Part shown: one piece after another, positions 11,481-27,672 of the stretch
Numbering within the stretch: position 1 is the first letter of the stretch
How the letters are laid out: each line of letters begins with the position of its first letter
Origin: Vitellaria paradoxa
Taxonomy: Eukaryota > Streptophyta > Magnoliopsida > Ericales > Sapotaceae
DNA length: 64,000 nucleotides
Assembly: GCA_019916065.1 (NCBI GenBank)
Contig: CM034239.1
Location: 40,972,663 to 41,036,662, forward strand
Direction: 5' to 3'
Position numbers and translations under genes: made by a program
Notes under the pieces: generated by a model
Databases searched by the model: none
The model's input: the letters and a program-made list of their open reading frames with translations, nothing else
Told to the model about the DNA's origin: nothing

Positions 11481-12448
11481 ATGTGTTTAAATACGTAATC
11501 CAGATATGTATATATTCATTCGATCGACGTTAATCTCACAGCACAAACTCGCGTAATCCGTGTGTATTCCTTCGTATATAATCATTTAACAGATTTTTAT
11601 CTCACTATATCTTCACACGATTGATAAGGAATGAAACAAAAACGGAAAACGTGATTCTCGGTTCCATAATTTTCGGCAACTTCATCTCAGTTAATTATAG
11701 AAAAAGGGCATTTAAGCCATATTATAAATTATATTTAAAACAAACTCGTGGGACCCACTTAAAAGTATGACTTAAATACAAAACTTTTCACATTAATGTG
11801 ACTTAAAAGCAATACTTTTTTGAGTATGACTAATAACTTTAAAAGATTACCAAGTATGACTTGGATACAATTTTCCGTAAAAAATAATAATACTAATTAC
11901 CAAAAAAATTAATAATATTAATTATACTATTACTTTTTATTTTGTATTTTTCATTTTTTGATATTGTCTTTCATACTCAATTGTATCCATTCGAAAAAAT
12001 AAAAGTTTAACTAAATACTATTTGTATCAACTTAAGAAAAGAAAAAAAAATTAACCCAAAACTAATAATTAAAAAAATAAATTTTTTAACCCAATATACA
12101 CAAATATAAGTATACCTAATCACCCAATACAACTAAAAAATATTTAACTCACCCTTCTCTCTCTCTCTCTCTCCCCCTCTCTCTCTCTCTTCCTTCTCAA
12201 GGACAGTCAAGTCCTTTTGTTATTTCTCCCATATAACTCCATCAATCATTTATGTGTTTATTTATTTATTTTATAATTAGTATTTACCCACGCATAATCT
12301 TATAACTTTGCTCCTGATAACCATATTTGTTGTGGGCTAGCATATATATCTTATTGGATTAGCATGATGCCATGATTGGAAGGTTAAGTGTACGTCTCCA
12401 ATATGTTAATCCTGTTATGACTTGTAATTGGATAGTTATATGAATTTA
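11481..12448. other. Gene-free spacer with CT-rich microsatellite
   Basis: No gene. An interrupted (CT)n tract lies at about 12155-12191. The phrase AGTATGACTT recurs with variants at about 11766, 11822 and 11862, hinting at an old short repeat. Confidence 0.5.
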
Positions 12449-13156
12449 GGGGCCGCTTGGATGAGAGTAAAGCAGTCCCTCAAAAATGTCCCTCAAAAAT
12501 TTTGCCCGTGGGTCCCGTGTCTTTCACTTGATTTGGCAGCCGAATGTCTCCCCTCTTCCCCGGTTTTCATTTTGCACCATATTAAATTTAGCCCCCGCGG
12601 GGGATAATTTTTAGCTAGGGTTTGGGCTAGCTAAAAATTATCCTCCTTCAAGTGAATAATTTTTTGACGTTTTTAACCTTCGTTAATGGTATTGCTAACT
12701 TGATTAAAATAAATATAATGCTAATAAAAAAATAATAGATAGGCCAACAAGTCAAAATAAACATAATTAAAACATCTGGATAACAACCAACCATTTAAAA
12801 GTACATATTTAAAAAAAAATTTTTTAAATAAATTTATAAAAAATTAAATTTTCAATGAAATAAATAATATAACTTCAAATTGTCCAAAAATAATTAAATA
12901 GAGTGGGTTTTGTAATTTAATATTTAATTTAACAGGTAACCAAGTTTAGGACACCACAAGGGTAAAAGAGTCATTTAATTGATTTTTTCATCCTTCACCC
13001 CCTCTTATTTATAAAACATTCAAACAAAGTCAAAAGTTATCCCCCTCCATAAACATCACATCAATGTGGTCTAATCCTTTAAAATAATACCCCCTCTTAT
13101 CTTATACCCCCTCTAAAACTTATCCCCCTAAAATTTTAATACCATCCAATCGGGCC
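12449..13156. mobile_element. hAT-like element, family F (about 0.7 kb)
   Basis: Left terminus GGGGCCGCTTGGATG; right terminus on the opposite strand GGCCCGATTGGATGG. The interior is non-coding, with a GC-rich patch around 12590-12610 and CCCC-rich runs near the right end. No clear 8-bp duplication remains. Confidence 0.6.
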
Positions 13157-13949
13157 TTATGCAAGTAACCCTCCTCTGCAACCAAATTAACTCTGCGTTT
13201 TGCTCGATTAAGAGATGCCTACGAGATGCCCTTATGTTTTAGGAGGAAAGAGAGGAAGACCAACTGTTTTCTAAACCTAATTCTAATAATTGCTTCCGAT
13301 ATTTAAGAGCATGACAATAGCTAGGAGTGAAATTGAATATGGCTGAGTCGAACTTCATTTTATTCGGGTCCGACTTGAGTTATTTATATTAGACTCAGGT
13401 TCGAGTCTAACGTTAACTTTTATATATATGATCAAACTCGATAGCTCGACTTTATAGAAAAAACAAAATTAGGCTTGTCATTGGTTCATAAATAATCTGA
13501 TTAAACTAAAATAACGTCGTTTTATTGTAAAACATAGTAAGTAAAAAATTATCAAAAATATAAAAATTTATATTTATTAATTTATGGAGCAGATTTGCGA
13601 GCTTTCAAATTCAACTTTGCCAACAGTTTGGAATATATCTCCCTTGGACCACTGCCAAAGATTTGGAAGGGCTGTAAAGAAGAGATATAAAACTCACACA
13701 CGTCTTTTCCAGTCTTTTGATGTCTGTGAACCGACAGCGGTACGACTGATAATAACTAGCAAAAATGAATAAGCAAGAAGTGGTCCACACATTTTACACG
13801 AGAATTAATAGAGAACTATAGAAATTCAAGTTTTTGAGCCGTCTGGTGCAATCACTCGAATCACATTTTACACGAGAATTAATATGGAGAACTATAGAAA
13901 TTTAAGTTTTTGAGCCGCCTAGTGCGATCGCTCAAATCACAGTGGATAA
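13157..13949. other. Gene-free spacer with a duplicated 60-bp phrase
   Basis: ACACATTTTACACGAGAATT followed by similar text occurs at about 13769 and about 13862, each ending near TTTTTGAGCCG. The frame at 13584-13772 has no recognisable domain. Confidence 0.5.
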
Positions 13950-14423
13950 GGTTATATTTGATTGAAGGATTAAGTGATAGATATAAGTAATATTTATTAA
14001 AAATAATTTAATAAAATATATTTATATTAATTAAATTATTTATTAAAATTAATTTAAGTAATATATTTTATTTTATTATTTATTAAAAATAATTTAATAA
14101 TATATATTTCCTATTAATTAAATTCACTAATTTAATTTGATTATATTATTTATTAAAAATAATTTTAATTTAATAAAATATTTGAATAAAATAATTTATT
14201 TTGATATGATGCAACAAAAATAGACAAAGTATTAAAATTGGCAAAACGTTTGCAACAGGAAAAAAAATAAAGTGAAAATACTTTTTTTTGTTCATATTTT
14301 TCTGTTTAAATTTTTATTTTTTGAAACAAAAAAACGTAAACAAATTTAACAAATATATTTCTTTTATCAGTTTATAAATTTTTGAAAACATAAAAAAAGA
14401 GAAAAAAAAAATGTTGCCGGGGC
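13950..14423. mobile_element. hAT-like element, family E copy 2 (shorter)
   Basis: The body from about 14195 to 14385 matches 58785-58970 in order: ACAAAAATAGACAAAGT, a GGCAAAACGTTTGCAACAGG-like block, then TTTTTCTGTTT and GAAACAAAAAAACGTAAAC. Its left end, GGTTATATTTGATTGAAGG, resembles but does not equal the other copy's terminus; boundaries are approximate. Confidence 0.55.
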
Positions 14424-15448
14424 TTTTAAAATAAAACCTGATTGTTCCAGGACTGAGTCAAACCATCCTGGGACTAAAAACGGAAGTTTTAAATGTGGCA
14501 TGTTGAAGCTTTAATTTTATTTGAATCACCATTGACTATCTCTCATAAATTTATATATATATATATATATATACACGCATAAGTTCGAAAGCATGAAACA
14601 CCTGGCATGCACTTCTTAACAGAACATGGGTTATATGAAAAAAAAATTAAAAAAAAAATATAACTTCATATAAATTAGTGAAAAACATTAAATTTACATA
14701 AATTTGTAAGAAAAAATTATCCCGATAAACCACTTGATGATAATCTTGATCAATTTTCATTAATATTCTGCTTGAGATTTTGTTTTACGGCACAGAAAAG
14801 ATAAGTAATATATCTAAGAGATAATATAGAATACGTACAAATAAAGAAACAGTGTAGAGATGATAAAATGTGATGGATTTTTTTATGTTAGGGTTTGTGT
14901 AAATGTTTAGATTAGTGACTTCTGACCTACCCAATAAAATATATTTACCACAATATTGTTTAACTAATACCTTTTAGAATTTGTAATTATAATAGAATTT
15001 TGGACTTCTTTTAGACTTGAATTGAGCTTTATTTTAAATTTTACAACCTAAATGATTTTTATTTTGGGGGTTTTTTTTTTCCTAAAAAGAGCGTCTTTTT
15101 AATATACTTTTTTTTTTAAGTTTTTATTAGTCTACATAATTTTTTTTAAATTCAAGGTAATAAATTAAAAAAAAAAACACAGAAAAAAATTTAGTAAGTT
15201 GAGATATATAAAATTTTGGGGCATTTTAAAATTGAAAGGTTAAAATTATTAACAGTTAAACCACCACCACTGGGTTGCTTACAGTCTTGCAAAATTTACG
15301 TCCTCTAACACCTGCTGATAAACCATCTAATCAAAAATTGATTATGAATTGCACCAAAAGAATTGAAATTACGTAGGATGAAAGGACTCAGTCATACTAC
15401 CCAAAAAGTTGAGTCCTCTAACAACTGATAAACCAGTAATTCCTACCC

Positions 15449-15481
<33 letters not shown>

Positions 15482-15485
15482 CACA
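14424..15485. other. Gene-free AT-rich spacer
   Basis: Only microsatellites stand out: (AT)n at about 14549-14572 and a poly-A run at about 15451-15479. Confidence 0.5.
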
Positions 15486-15808
15486 AGGGTGTGTTTGGAG
15501 TTATGGGTGTGTTTGGAATTGTATAAAATAAAATAAAATTATATAAAATTGTAAAAATAAATATCTCGTAATTCACACAGTAAGTAAAGAATTTAAATTT
15601 TACTGTCTCATAATTCGTGTTTGTAGAGATTTATAAGATTTTATTTTTTTTTTTTGAGAGCTCCAAACAGAACCTATATAAAAGTATATAAAATTATAAA
15701 AGTTAATGTCTCATATTTTGTGTAGTGAATAAAAGATTTAAATTTTATAATCTCGTAATTCATATTTGTAAAGTTTTGTATTTTTTTTTCTAACTCCAAA
15801 CAAGGCCC
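15486..15808. mobile_element. Nested pair of family B miniature elements
   Basis: Two left termini occur in succession (GGGTGTGTTTGGAG near 15488 and GGGTGTGTTTGGAATT at 15505) and two right termini (CTCCAAACAGAACC ending 15674 and CTCCAAACAAGGCCC ending 15808). The inner 170 bp and the remaining outer 134 bp share AAATTTTA, TCTCGTAATTCA and TTTGTAAAG-type blocks. The simplest reading is one copy inserted close to the left end of another of the same family. A further relative lies at 41552-41690. Confidence 0.65.
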
Positions 15809-17699
15809 AATTCATGAAACGAGGAGGTTGACAGGCATTAAATAAGAATTGTTAGATTAAATTTTAATGGTTCAAATATATTCACACTATTTTAATTTTA
15901 AAAAAATGAATATATCTACACTATTAAATTAATGACTCAGATTACACGTCACGGATTTGACATAATAATACCATGTCAGGCCTTAAATATTCAATTCATA
16001 TTACAGAAAAAAAAAAAAATACTCAATATGAATTGTACCCCAAAAAAAGTACCGATAAAAGGAATGCAGACGTAGACGTCCAATTCTTTTATGTATATGT
16101 GTATAGAGATTCTTCCACGCTTCATGCTATAAACATATGTAAACTCAAAATCAATTAATAACGATCAATAATTATATTAAGGTATAATAAAAGGGCACTA
16201 ATAACAACTTGAGTAACGCTCAGTTACAGTTGCCTCAAATCTGAATCCTACATGTGCTACTAAAACTATTCGAGTATTTTTAAGCGAAATGACAATTTTA
16301 ATCTTACCAGAAATGAGAAGACAGCTGGAGACTGAATTCAAAAAAAAAATTAAATTGATAAAATAATAACGTATTAAAATTTAATTGAAGAAAATTAAAA
16401 ACTTATAAAATTTAAAAAAAAAAAAAGAAATCTAAAACTCCAAACAAAGTCTAAGTTTTCTCAGACGTTCTCTCTCTTCTGGAAAAAGAACCTCTCTTCC
16501 TCTCCATCCCTCCCTCTGTGTCTTTCATGCTCGGCTACATTTTGTTGACTTCAAATTTTTTAAATAATCAGAAGAAATGGAAGTTGCTACATCCCACCCA
16601 CCCTTCTTCTCTATCCAAAAAAGCACTCCATGAAAGTTGCTTCCGACCACCAAGCTCCGATGAGTAGGCCAGGCAGGCATGAGGCTTGTGCTTTGGCGGT
16701 GTAGGAAGCAACCAACACTCCAGTATCAAGTCCATTTCTAAAATAACTTTCTTCCATTTCAAATGTAAAAATTATCAATTCACTAAGAAATATTCCACCA
16801 GCAACCTTAAGTGATCTAGCGTTGTCAGCACCCATAATAAAATACTCAAACTATGCGCGTTAAAATATCACTAAAATGCCCTACAAAATCATATAAATAC
16901 TCATAAATTGACTAATTTAATAAAAAATTAATAATAACATATGAAATTTATTTATAACTTCTAACAGACCCAACAATTTCTTTTTTTTTTTTCAAAACTT
17001 GGTAAATATCAAAATTATCAAAGTGCATCCATCATCAACGCAAACTTGGGAAAGAAAAAAAAAAACGTAAGTTCAATTTAATAATCACAATGAAATAATA
17101 ATAATAATAACAGCAAACTTAATTAAAAAAAAATCAATTCACGATTCAATAACTTAAAAACATTATAAATTAAATCAAACTTTAACATAAGATTTCATTT
17201 CCATGCAAATTATTTTAAAAAAAAATAGTAATGCATGATAAAATATTCAAGGCAATTTTAATACCACTCAATTAGGTTTTGTTTCTCTCAAACTTGGACC
17301 TTCTGGAGGATGATGCTGTGAGTACAAAGTTGAAATGACCAAGGTTCAAATCTTTTGACCAAAGTTTGATAAGTCGCACATACAGTACTAATTCTAATAG
17401 TGAATATATAGAAAATAATATGGATGATCATTCACCAGAACATAACTCTCACTCAAGTGAGACTTGTAAAACAGAATCATAACTTGAACAAGACAAAAAT
17501 AGTAATTTAGACTGCCAACATCACGTAACGAAAACTTGAATAACTCCATTCCGATACTCCACTATGTTCTGTAACACTAGCAATTAAAAAGCAATCCTTC
17601 CAATAAAAAGATAATGCATATAACATTAACCAGGAAATAAAAAAGGAGTAAAAATTGCAAACTATTACCATAAAGAACTCCAGATATGAAAAGACCCCT
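15809..17699. other. Spacer downstream of RPL8
   Basis: The part nearest 17699 should hold the RPL8 3' UTR, but I could not fix a polyadenylation site. A minus-strand frame at 16611-16835 (starting Met-Gly-Ala-Asp-Asn-Ala) looks more protein-like than most here but matches no family I know, and is left uncalled. Confidence 0.4.
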
Positions 17700-20993
<3,294 letters not shown>

Positions 20994-21190
20994 CTCTCTG
21001 GTTTTGGGGGTGTTAGGGTTTTGGGACGGCAAAGAGAAGAAGGGGACGACTGAGAAAATGTAGGTGAGAGAGAAAGAGAGCTTATATAGGGGTACACTGA
21101 CTAGGGTTGTGTTCAGTGCGACGGCTTTGGCCCATTTCTAGGGTCTGGTTTTGTAGGCTGAGTTCCCTAATTGGACATGGGCCTTTAAAA
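20994..21190 (-). promoter_or_regulatory. RPL8 promoter and 5' leader: TATA, telo-boxes, TGGGCC sites
   Basis: Reading on the minus strand, TATATAA lies at 21088-21082, about 90 bp before the ATG. A telo-box AAACCCTAA sits in the leader at 21021-21013. AACCCTA (21108-21102) and ACCCTA (about 21144-21139) lie upstream. TGGGCC site II motifs occur at 21134-21129 and, in the other orientation, at 21178-21183. In plants this telo-box plus site II combination is the known signature of growth-linked ribosomal protein gene control. A pyrimidine-rich stretch follows the TATA box. Confidence 0.8.
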
Positions 21191-22610
21191 TTTTAGGACT
21201 CATTGGAGATGGACATATAGTCCACTTATCTCATTTGAGGTTTTTCTCTTTTATTTGTTTATTATTATTATTATTTTTTTTTTTTTTTGTCGATGTTGCT
21301 TATACGCTAAAAATATATTTTTTGAAAAAAATTTTGTGATTATATTTTGTAACATTTTTAAAGCAAATTATTTAAGTTGAATGAATATTTTGTAGTAAAT
21401 CATTTAGTTGAGTAAATATTTTGTAGTCAATCAAATCTTATTTCTTGTTAAGATGTCTTCGAACCGTTTTAACATTTAACATCTAGACGTCAACTTAAAA
21501 TTCAGTTTTTCCAAATCAATTATTTTCTTTTAAAATTAAACTTCCAAAATTTAAATTTTATAACAAATCAATCTTCCATGAGTGTTTGAACGTTTCACTA
21601 AAACAATAATCAACACTTAATTCTTCAATTTCTCATACGATATTATACTTTTCTAATAATTCATCAACACCACACTTACATATACATGTAGCTATATCAA
21701 GTTTTAGTGCTTCAACGTAAAAAGAAAATAATTTAAATTAAACGATAACACCAACCCTTCACTTCTGTATTTCTCAAGAAGAATAGAATAAAAAGAAAAA
21801 TATTAGCGGCGGTAAAAGCACAAACTCAGTCCACGAACCAGGACCCCTTCCGTTAATGAAGACTGTAACTACCTAGTAAAATATTCTCACAAGTGTCTAT
21901 CTGTAAAATTTATTTTTTCATAATGGCTAAGCTTTGTTTGGATTCATGAAAAGCTACTAACTTTTGGATAACTTTTTTTTTATTTTATATGACTTTTTTT
22001 ATCAAAATTTAATTTTATTTTTAGAATGTGTACCTTTTAAGCGAGTTACTCACATTCGTAAAAAAAGAAAAAAAGAAAAAAAAAAAAGAAAAAATGAAAA
22101 TTTAACATCTATTTGGGTAAAAGTTAAAAAAAATAAAAAAAAATCAATTTTTTCATTACTTTTTTAAGTCAAACTAATAGTTTTTACTCAAATAGAAGAG
22201 AATTCTTTAATTTTTTTTATTTTTTTACGAATGTGATTAACACACTTAAAAATTATATTTTTAACAAAAATCAAAATTTGACAAAAAAAACCTGCCAAAA
22301 AAAAAAGGTATTCTAGCTTTTTTAAATCCAAACTGACCCTAAGACCAATGGAGATAGAATAGAAGTGATGATGGTGGCTGAAAAGAGTGTAACCAACAAA
22401 GGAAAGAGAGTGAAACAACGTGGAAGATTAATGATGACATAACACTCTGATATATAGCAATATAACACAAAATAAATATCAATTTTATCAATTACCCCCA
22501 AAACACAAATTAACAAACTTCCAAACAAATTTAAAAATCTGAAAGAGAAAATTAAAATAATATAGAATAGTGGAGTCATTACAAATTAAGAGGGTGAAAC
22601 CGCCCTCAAA
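21191..22610. other. Gene-free AT-rich spacer upstream of RPL8
   Basis: No gene is supported. There are many A and T homopolymers between 22050 and 22310. A pair of GTTTGGAT-like ends at about 21936 and 22325 may bound another decayed hAT-like element, but I could not define it. Confidence 0.45.
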
Positions 22611-22876
22611 AAGGGTAGTCGAGTTGGTTCGGATGGCGGGCTGAATGGCCTGAGACTAATAGATCCAAGGTTCGACTCCTCTTGAGAGCAGTCCTTCTTC
22701 TAATTGTGGAGGGCCATCTAACAGCCTTCTCGGCTGAGCCGGTCAGCCAGGACTTGCCTAGACTGGTTTACCTAAACTAGTTTACCTCCTCGTGGTTCTT
22801 TGCTGGTTAGGGTCACGGGGCGAGCTTCACCCAGTGCGCACCCATGGGTAGTGGTTACGGACTTCTCCCCGACCCC
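22611..22876 (+). mobile_element. tRNA-derived SINE, diverged copy
   Basis: The head carries RNA polymerase III internal promoter elements: an A-box-like TAGTCGAGTTGG at 22616-22627 and a perfect B-box GGTTCGACTCC at 22669-22679. The body shares an ordered set of blocks with 56251-56512, including GCCTTCT..., CAGCCAG, ACTGGTTTAC, GCTGGTTAGGGTC, CAGTGCGCACCCATGGGTAG and GGACTT. This matches the layout of angiosperm Au-like SINEs. No target duplication is evident, so it is older than the second copy. Confidence 0.8.
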
Positions 22877-24049
22877 AGAAGAAAATGGAACCTATGTACT
22901 TCGTAAATAATGCAAAAATTCTATATTTTTAAATTTGTGCAAGAGATTTAAACAGTGCAATAGGAATAATAGCACAGTGCAGAAACGATTTTAGGAAACT
23001 ATGCAGGAAAATCATATTGTTAAACTGGAAAATTTGATAAAATGATAAAGAGTGGAGCAACAATATATTTAACGAATTGTGCAGAACAATATAAAAATTT
23101 AAAGAAAACATGATATGCTTTCTATAAGGGGAAAAAAATTATTGAACAGTGACAAGAAAGGAGGCAATCAATTTTGTGTGACTTTTGAACGAAAACGTTT
23201 CTATCACTAGTACGCAGAGAATGAGAGATAGAATAAATCTGGAATTGAATGAATTAATGCTGAGTGGAGGGTTTAATTTATATAAGGATTGGCGGTTGTT
23301 CAGAAGGATTGCAAAGACAGACAATCACAATAATTGATGAACAGGGGTGAAAAATAGAAACGTGCTTCAAAACGATGTCGTTTTGAAAACAAGAGCTACT
23401 CGCTAAAACATTGCCTGAGCAAAGATTGGACAAGACGAAAGGAAAATTTTGTTCCAGGTTTCATTTATCCGAAAAGGTAAGGCTAAACCCAGACAGATAG
23501 AACCATGGGCATGCAAACCAAACCGACCCCTAACCTGGACGGTTGGCAGCAACGCACGCATGGGACAAACTCAAGCCCATAAAGGCCCGTTCTCGCCATA
23601 ATATTTGCAGTGCCTCTTGGGGGCCTCTCCTTAGTTCAAAACTAGGTCATATATATAGCACTAATATTTCTTTCATGCAATGTGAGACGAACCTGCTTAA
23701 CCCATTGTCAAGATACCAACTCTGAAGCCACTTTCCATTCACCCAATTCATGGTTTTGAACTTGTGAACACGTGGAATTAGTATTCGCATGTTAACTTTT
23801 TATTAATTCCATTATAATCCTACAAAAAGATGATATGTTGATCTTACTATAACTATGATTTGAAGTTTAATAAAAGAAAAAAAAAACATGTTAAAAAACA
23901 TAAATTTACAATAATATGTAGTATGAGGTGAATGTTTTCTACAGCAATTGTATAAAAATGCTAGTGTGATGGTTACATGTCTCATATCCTCTCCCTCTAA
24001 TAGCTCGCTTTGAATGATGCATTTTTGTAAGTTATATAACAGAGAATTA
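22877..24049. other. Gene-free spacer
   Basis: No gene supported. The segment 23480-23700 is less AT-rich and carries an open frame (23543-23725) without any domain. Confidence 0.45.
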
Positions 24050-24327
24050 GGCTTCGTTTGCTAATAGTAGCTAGTAGCTGGAGCTACCCAGCAACTAACT
24101 TTTTATCTTTTTTTAAAATGACTAAAATTAGCCTCTTATCTTTTATAGTTCTTTTAAATATTGAAAGACAAAAAAGTCAAATTAACAAAAATATAAGAAC
24201 TTAGCCACTAAAAAAATAACTTTTTTTTTTCCAAACACAAAAAAAAAAAAAAAATTTAATTTTTTAGTAATTAAATACTAGTTGCTGGTTAAGAAAAAGT
24301 TAATTTTTTTACTTACCAAACCAAGCC
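24050..24327. mobile_element. hAT-like miniature element, family H copy 3
   Basis: Left end GGCTTCGTTTGCTAATAGTA; right end on the opposite strand GGCTTGGTTTGGTAAGTAAA. The body is in inverted orientation relative to copies 1 and 2 (the TTAATTTGACTTTTT block reads on the minus strand). About 278 bp, with long A and T runs. Confidence 0.65.
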
Positions 24328-27300
24328 TTATTTAGAAAATCTGATGTAAAATAGAAAATTTCTCAGATTGAAAAATATCTTTTTTTCTATTTTTAAAAAT
24401 CTTTGTCGACATTCTTTTCTTAACTTGAATAGACAAGACAAATTAAATAGGAGGCAATTAGATCGTGGAATGTCGGCCTTACCAACTACTACAGATCGAG
24501 TTGGAGTAGTGGGCTTCCACATCTTGGATTACGGCCTAACGGAGAAACTGTTTGGGCTGCTCATACGAGAAAGCTCGATGCTATTGTGTATTATTTTATA
24601 ACCATAATTTTTATAATCGTAATAACCATAATTTTTATATGAAGTATTCATAATTTTTATATGAACCTGTTTGCACTGCATCAGGTTCTGTTGTCGGTTC
24701 CTCTATAATTAATTTGTGAATAAAAATATTTTTTAACTCTTCTTTTTCAAATTATTAAAATTTTATCTTTCAAATTTTAACATCCTCTCTTCAATTATAA
24801 TATGTTATATTAGTTTAATGTAATATACTATTTTATAAAATTAGTATTATATTTATTAATATATTATGATAATTGATTTTATATTATTTAAAAAATATTA
24901 AATGCACTTCATTTTTGACTCGCTAATAACCACAAATAATAGTTTGTAAAATATGAGAAGCTGAAAAATAGAGTGTATTTAATATTATTCGATATTTTTT
25001 TATTAATATATTTATGGACGTATTATTTGATAACCAAACAAGAAATGAAGGCAAGATTATTTCATATTTTAGAATTTCTATTTAGAGAAGTTAATTTATC
25101 TAGAATATCATTAGATTGAGATTGTAATAACCCTCCCACTGAATCCAGTACTCTCACAGCTTTAAAACGTGTTGTACTTTATTAATATTGAACATTACAT
25201 ATATGTCATTTCTTTTCTCCACCCTGAATAAAAGATATTATTTTTTTTGCCTCATTTTCTGCATTACTCTCTCTCACATGTAGAATCTTTTATAGGTAAG
25301 TCTCTTACAGTTCTTTACAGTGATACTGTGAAATAAAAAATATTATTTTCATTGTATTTTGAAGAATATGTTAAAAATTTTTGACTTAAATAGCCTAAGT
25401 GGATTGTAGTGACCTCCTGATTCGAACATTGAGGGGGCGAAAAACAAAAGGTAGAAAGACTAAAAGATTTATGAGTTTACGCTTTTTGATAGGGTCATGC
25501 TTATCGCAAAAAATAAAAATAGAAAGACTAAAAGATTTATGAGTTTACACCTTTGATAAAATCATGCTTATCTTTTTTCTTTTATAAAATAGTGTTAATG
25601 CTAGACATGATACAAGAATACATTTTGAAAACAATATAACATTGTTGACATAAATATGAAGATATTGATTAAAAAAAAAATCCGACGCAATATGAGTATA
25701 ATAACTTGAAATTAATTTAATTAAATCTAATTTTAAAATAAATAAATTAATTAACATTTTAATTAGATTTTAAAATACTTCAATATAAACACGAATAATA
25801 AAAAAATTAAAATTATGAAGTCAAACAAAATAAAACATGGCATTGCGAACCCTCTATCCTCATCCATTAGGCATATTATCAATGTGGGACTTGCTCTTGT
25901 ATTGGAGATGCTGAACAATATTGGTTACATGAAAGCATAGCTATAAGCTTGCAACAAAAGAATTCAAAAAACTTGGGAGTAGAGCGACCCGATTTGAACT
26001 GTGTGCTGGAGTACCAGGTTTTTGGAGGTCCATATCGCACTTTCAATCCCTATCATTATTAATTAATTTTATATGTGTAAAATTTCTAGATTTGAATAAA
26101 ATTTTTAATTGTACACTTCACTTGTCAAAAAAACCATACATATTTCTCATACTCTTAATTAAAGACAAAAATAAAATAAATGTATCATTCATATATTTAA
26201 ATTAAGGGAAAAAAAAAAACAAAAAACAAAAATAAGCGGGCCACCCAAACCCGATTAGTGCAATCACTCGGAAAATAATATATTTATTTACTGCAAGAAA
26301 ATGCGATTAAAATTGCTACTAGCTAAAATCAGGATAATCATTGCATAACATAAGCTGTCTACAATCAATTTTGGAGTCGTTAGAATCCACCAATATATAG
26401 CTAGAATTTATTCGTATAAATCAATTGAAACTGATTAATTTATGCAAATACTCAAACAGATATCATTAATAGGAGCAGACTCAAATTTTAATTAATAAAA
26501 TAGTAAGGTTCCGTTTGAATGAGCACAAAAATTAAAAATCAACTTTTAATATTTTATGTAATCAACTTTTAATATTTTATGTAAGGTTTATGTTAACAAA
26601 TTCAAACAAATCTTGAATTAAATATTAAAGATATATTTGTTTCCTAATTTGAAAAAGAAAAGGATAATTCAAAGCTCAAAGAATCTATATATTGCCAAAA
26701 GGATAATCTGTTTGGAAACAAAACAAATTCTATGCAGACATGGATAAGGACAAGCAGAATTCTGAGAATTCTGGTATAAATAGCAAGGAGAGCATAGGTC
26801 ACCCCAAGCCCACTTAGAACCCACAAGGAGTGAGAATGTGAGCCAGATTTGAAACCTGAAATAAATTCTAGTAAACCTTGCAAGCTGGGAGCAGGCAACC
26901 TGAGAGATCAAGGTATTTTCATAAATAAGACGTGAGGAACTCGAGAAATCTCTTTGAAAAAAATTCTGAACATGATGAAGATTTTGTTTCCGTTTGAGGA
27001 CATGTGATTCTTATTATTTTTTTTTTCTTGAATCTTAGTTGGAATAAAATTTTGTAAGTCTATATGTATGCTCCCAAAATTAATGTACAAATATAATAGA
27101 AGAGCTGCATATTATAAAGTATTTAGAAAGAAATATATATATATATTTTTTTTTTGTAACCTAATGAGTTTTTCTCTTTTCTTTTACTCATTCTTGAATC
27201 TTGAAGTTTCAGAAGATTCCAAAGTGCACTTTTTGAAGAGTCGAAATGTTGGTTTCTACTTAATCTAAGTGTGTCAAGGATTCGAGTAAATACTTAAAAC

Positions 27301-27672
27301 AAGTCTTGTGAGAAATCATAGAAATTTTGAATAAATACTTGCAACATAATTATATAGTGGAAGTTTCGATGGTTTTTGAATTTTGATCCAAAGTTTTACT
27401 TTTGCTAGCTGGTAAAGTTTTCTTCGTTACCATTCTTATGTTCATTATTTTTATGATTGGTTAATTAATTTGGATGATTTGAAAATTTTATTATATGTGG
27501 TTTGTAAAACACCAAAATGTATCAATTTTGCTAAGGTTATAGATTGCTAAAACACCAATTTTTGTTAAGTTGGCGAAGGATATAATAATCATTTCAATTT
27601 AATCCAATTAAAAAATTACCAAAATTTTTATTAAATACCTAAAAGTCACTAAAAATTTTTATTTATTTTACC
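24328..27672. other. Gene-free AT-rich spacer
   Basis: No gene supported. A phrase ending AGACTAAAAGATTTATGAG is repeated at about 25456 and about 25516, followed each time by a related GATAARRTCATGCTTATC segment, so a roughly 60-bp tandem duplication is present. TAATCAACTTTTAATATTTT-like text is repeated at about 26535-26585. Confidence 0.5.

Noticed and set aside
10191..11490. Four open frames (10191-10442 minus, 11072-11254 plus, 11202-11456 minus, 11230-11490 plus) as genes
   Set aside because: They are translations of the tandem repeats, appear on both strands, and repeat the same peptide blocks.
16611..16835. Minus-strand frame as a gene fragment
   Set aside because: Its peptide looks plausible in places but matches no family I can name, and there is no supporting splice or promoter context.
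17300..17400. C/D-box small nucleolar RNA near GATGATGCTG
   Set aside because: A C-box-like word is present, but no D-box or terminal stem could be found at the right spacing.
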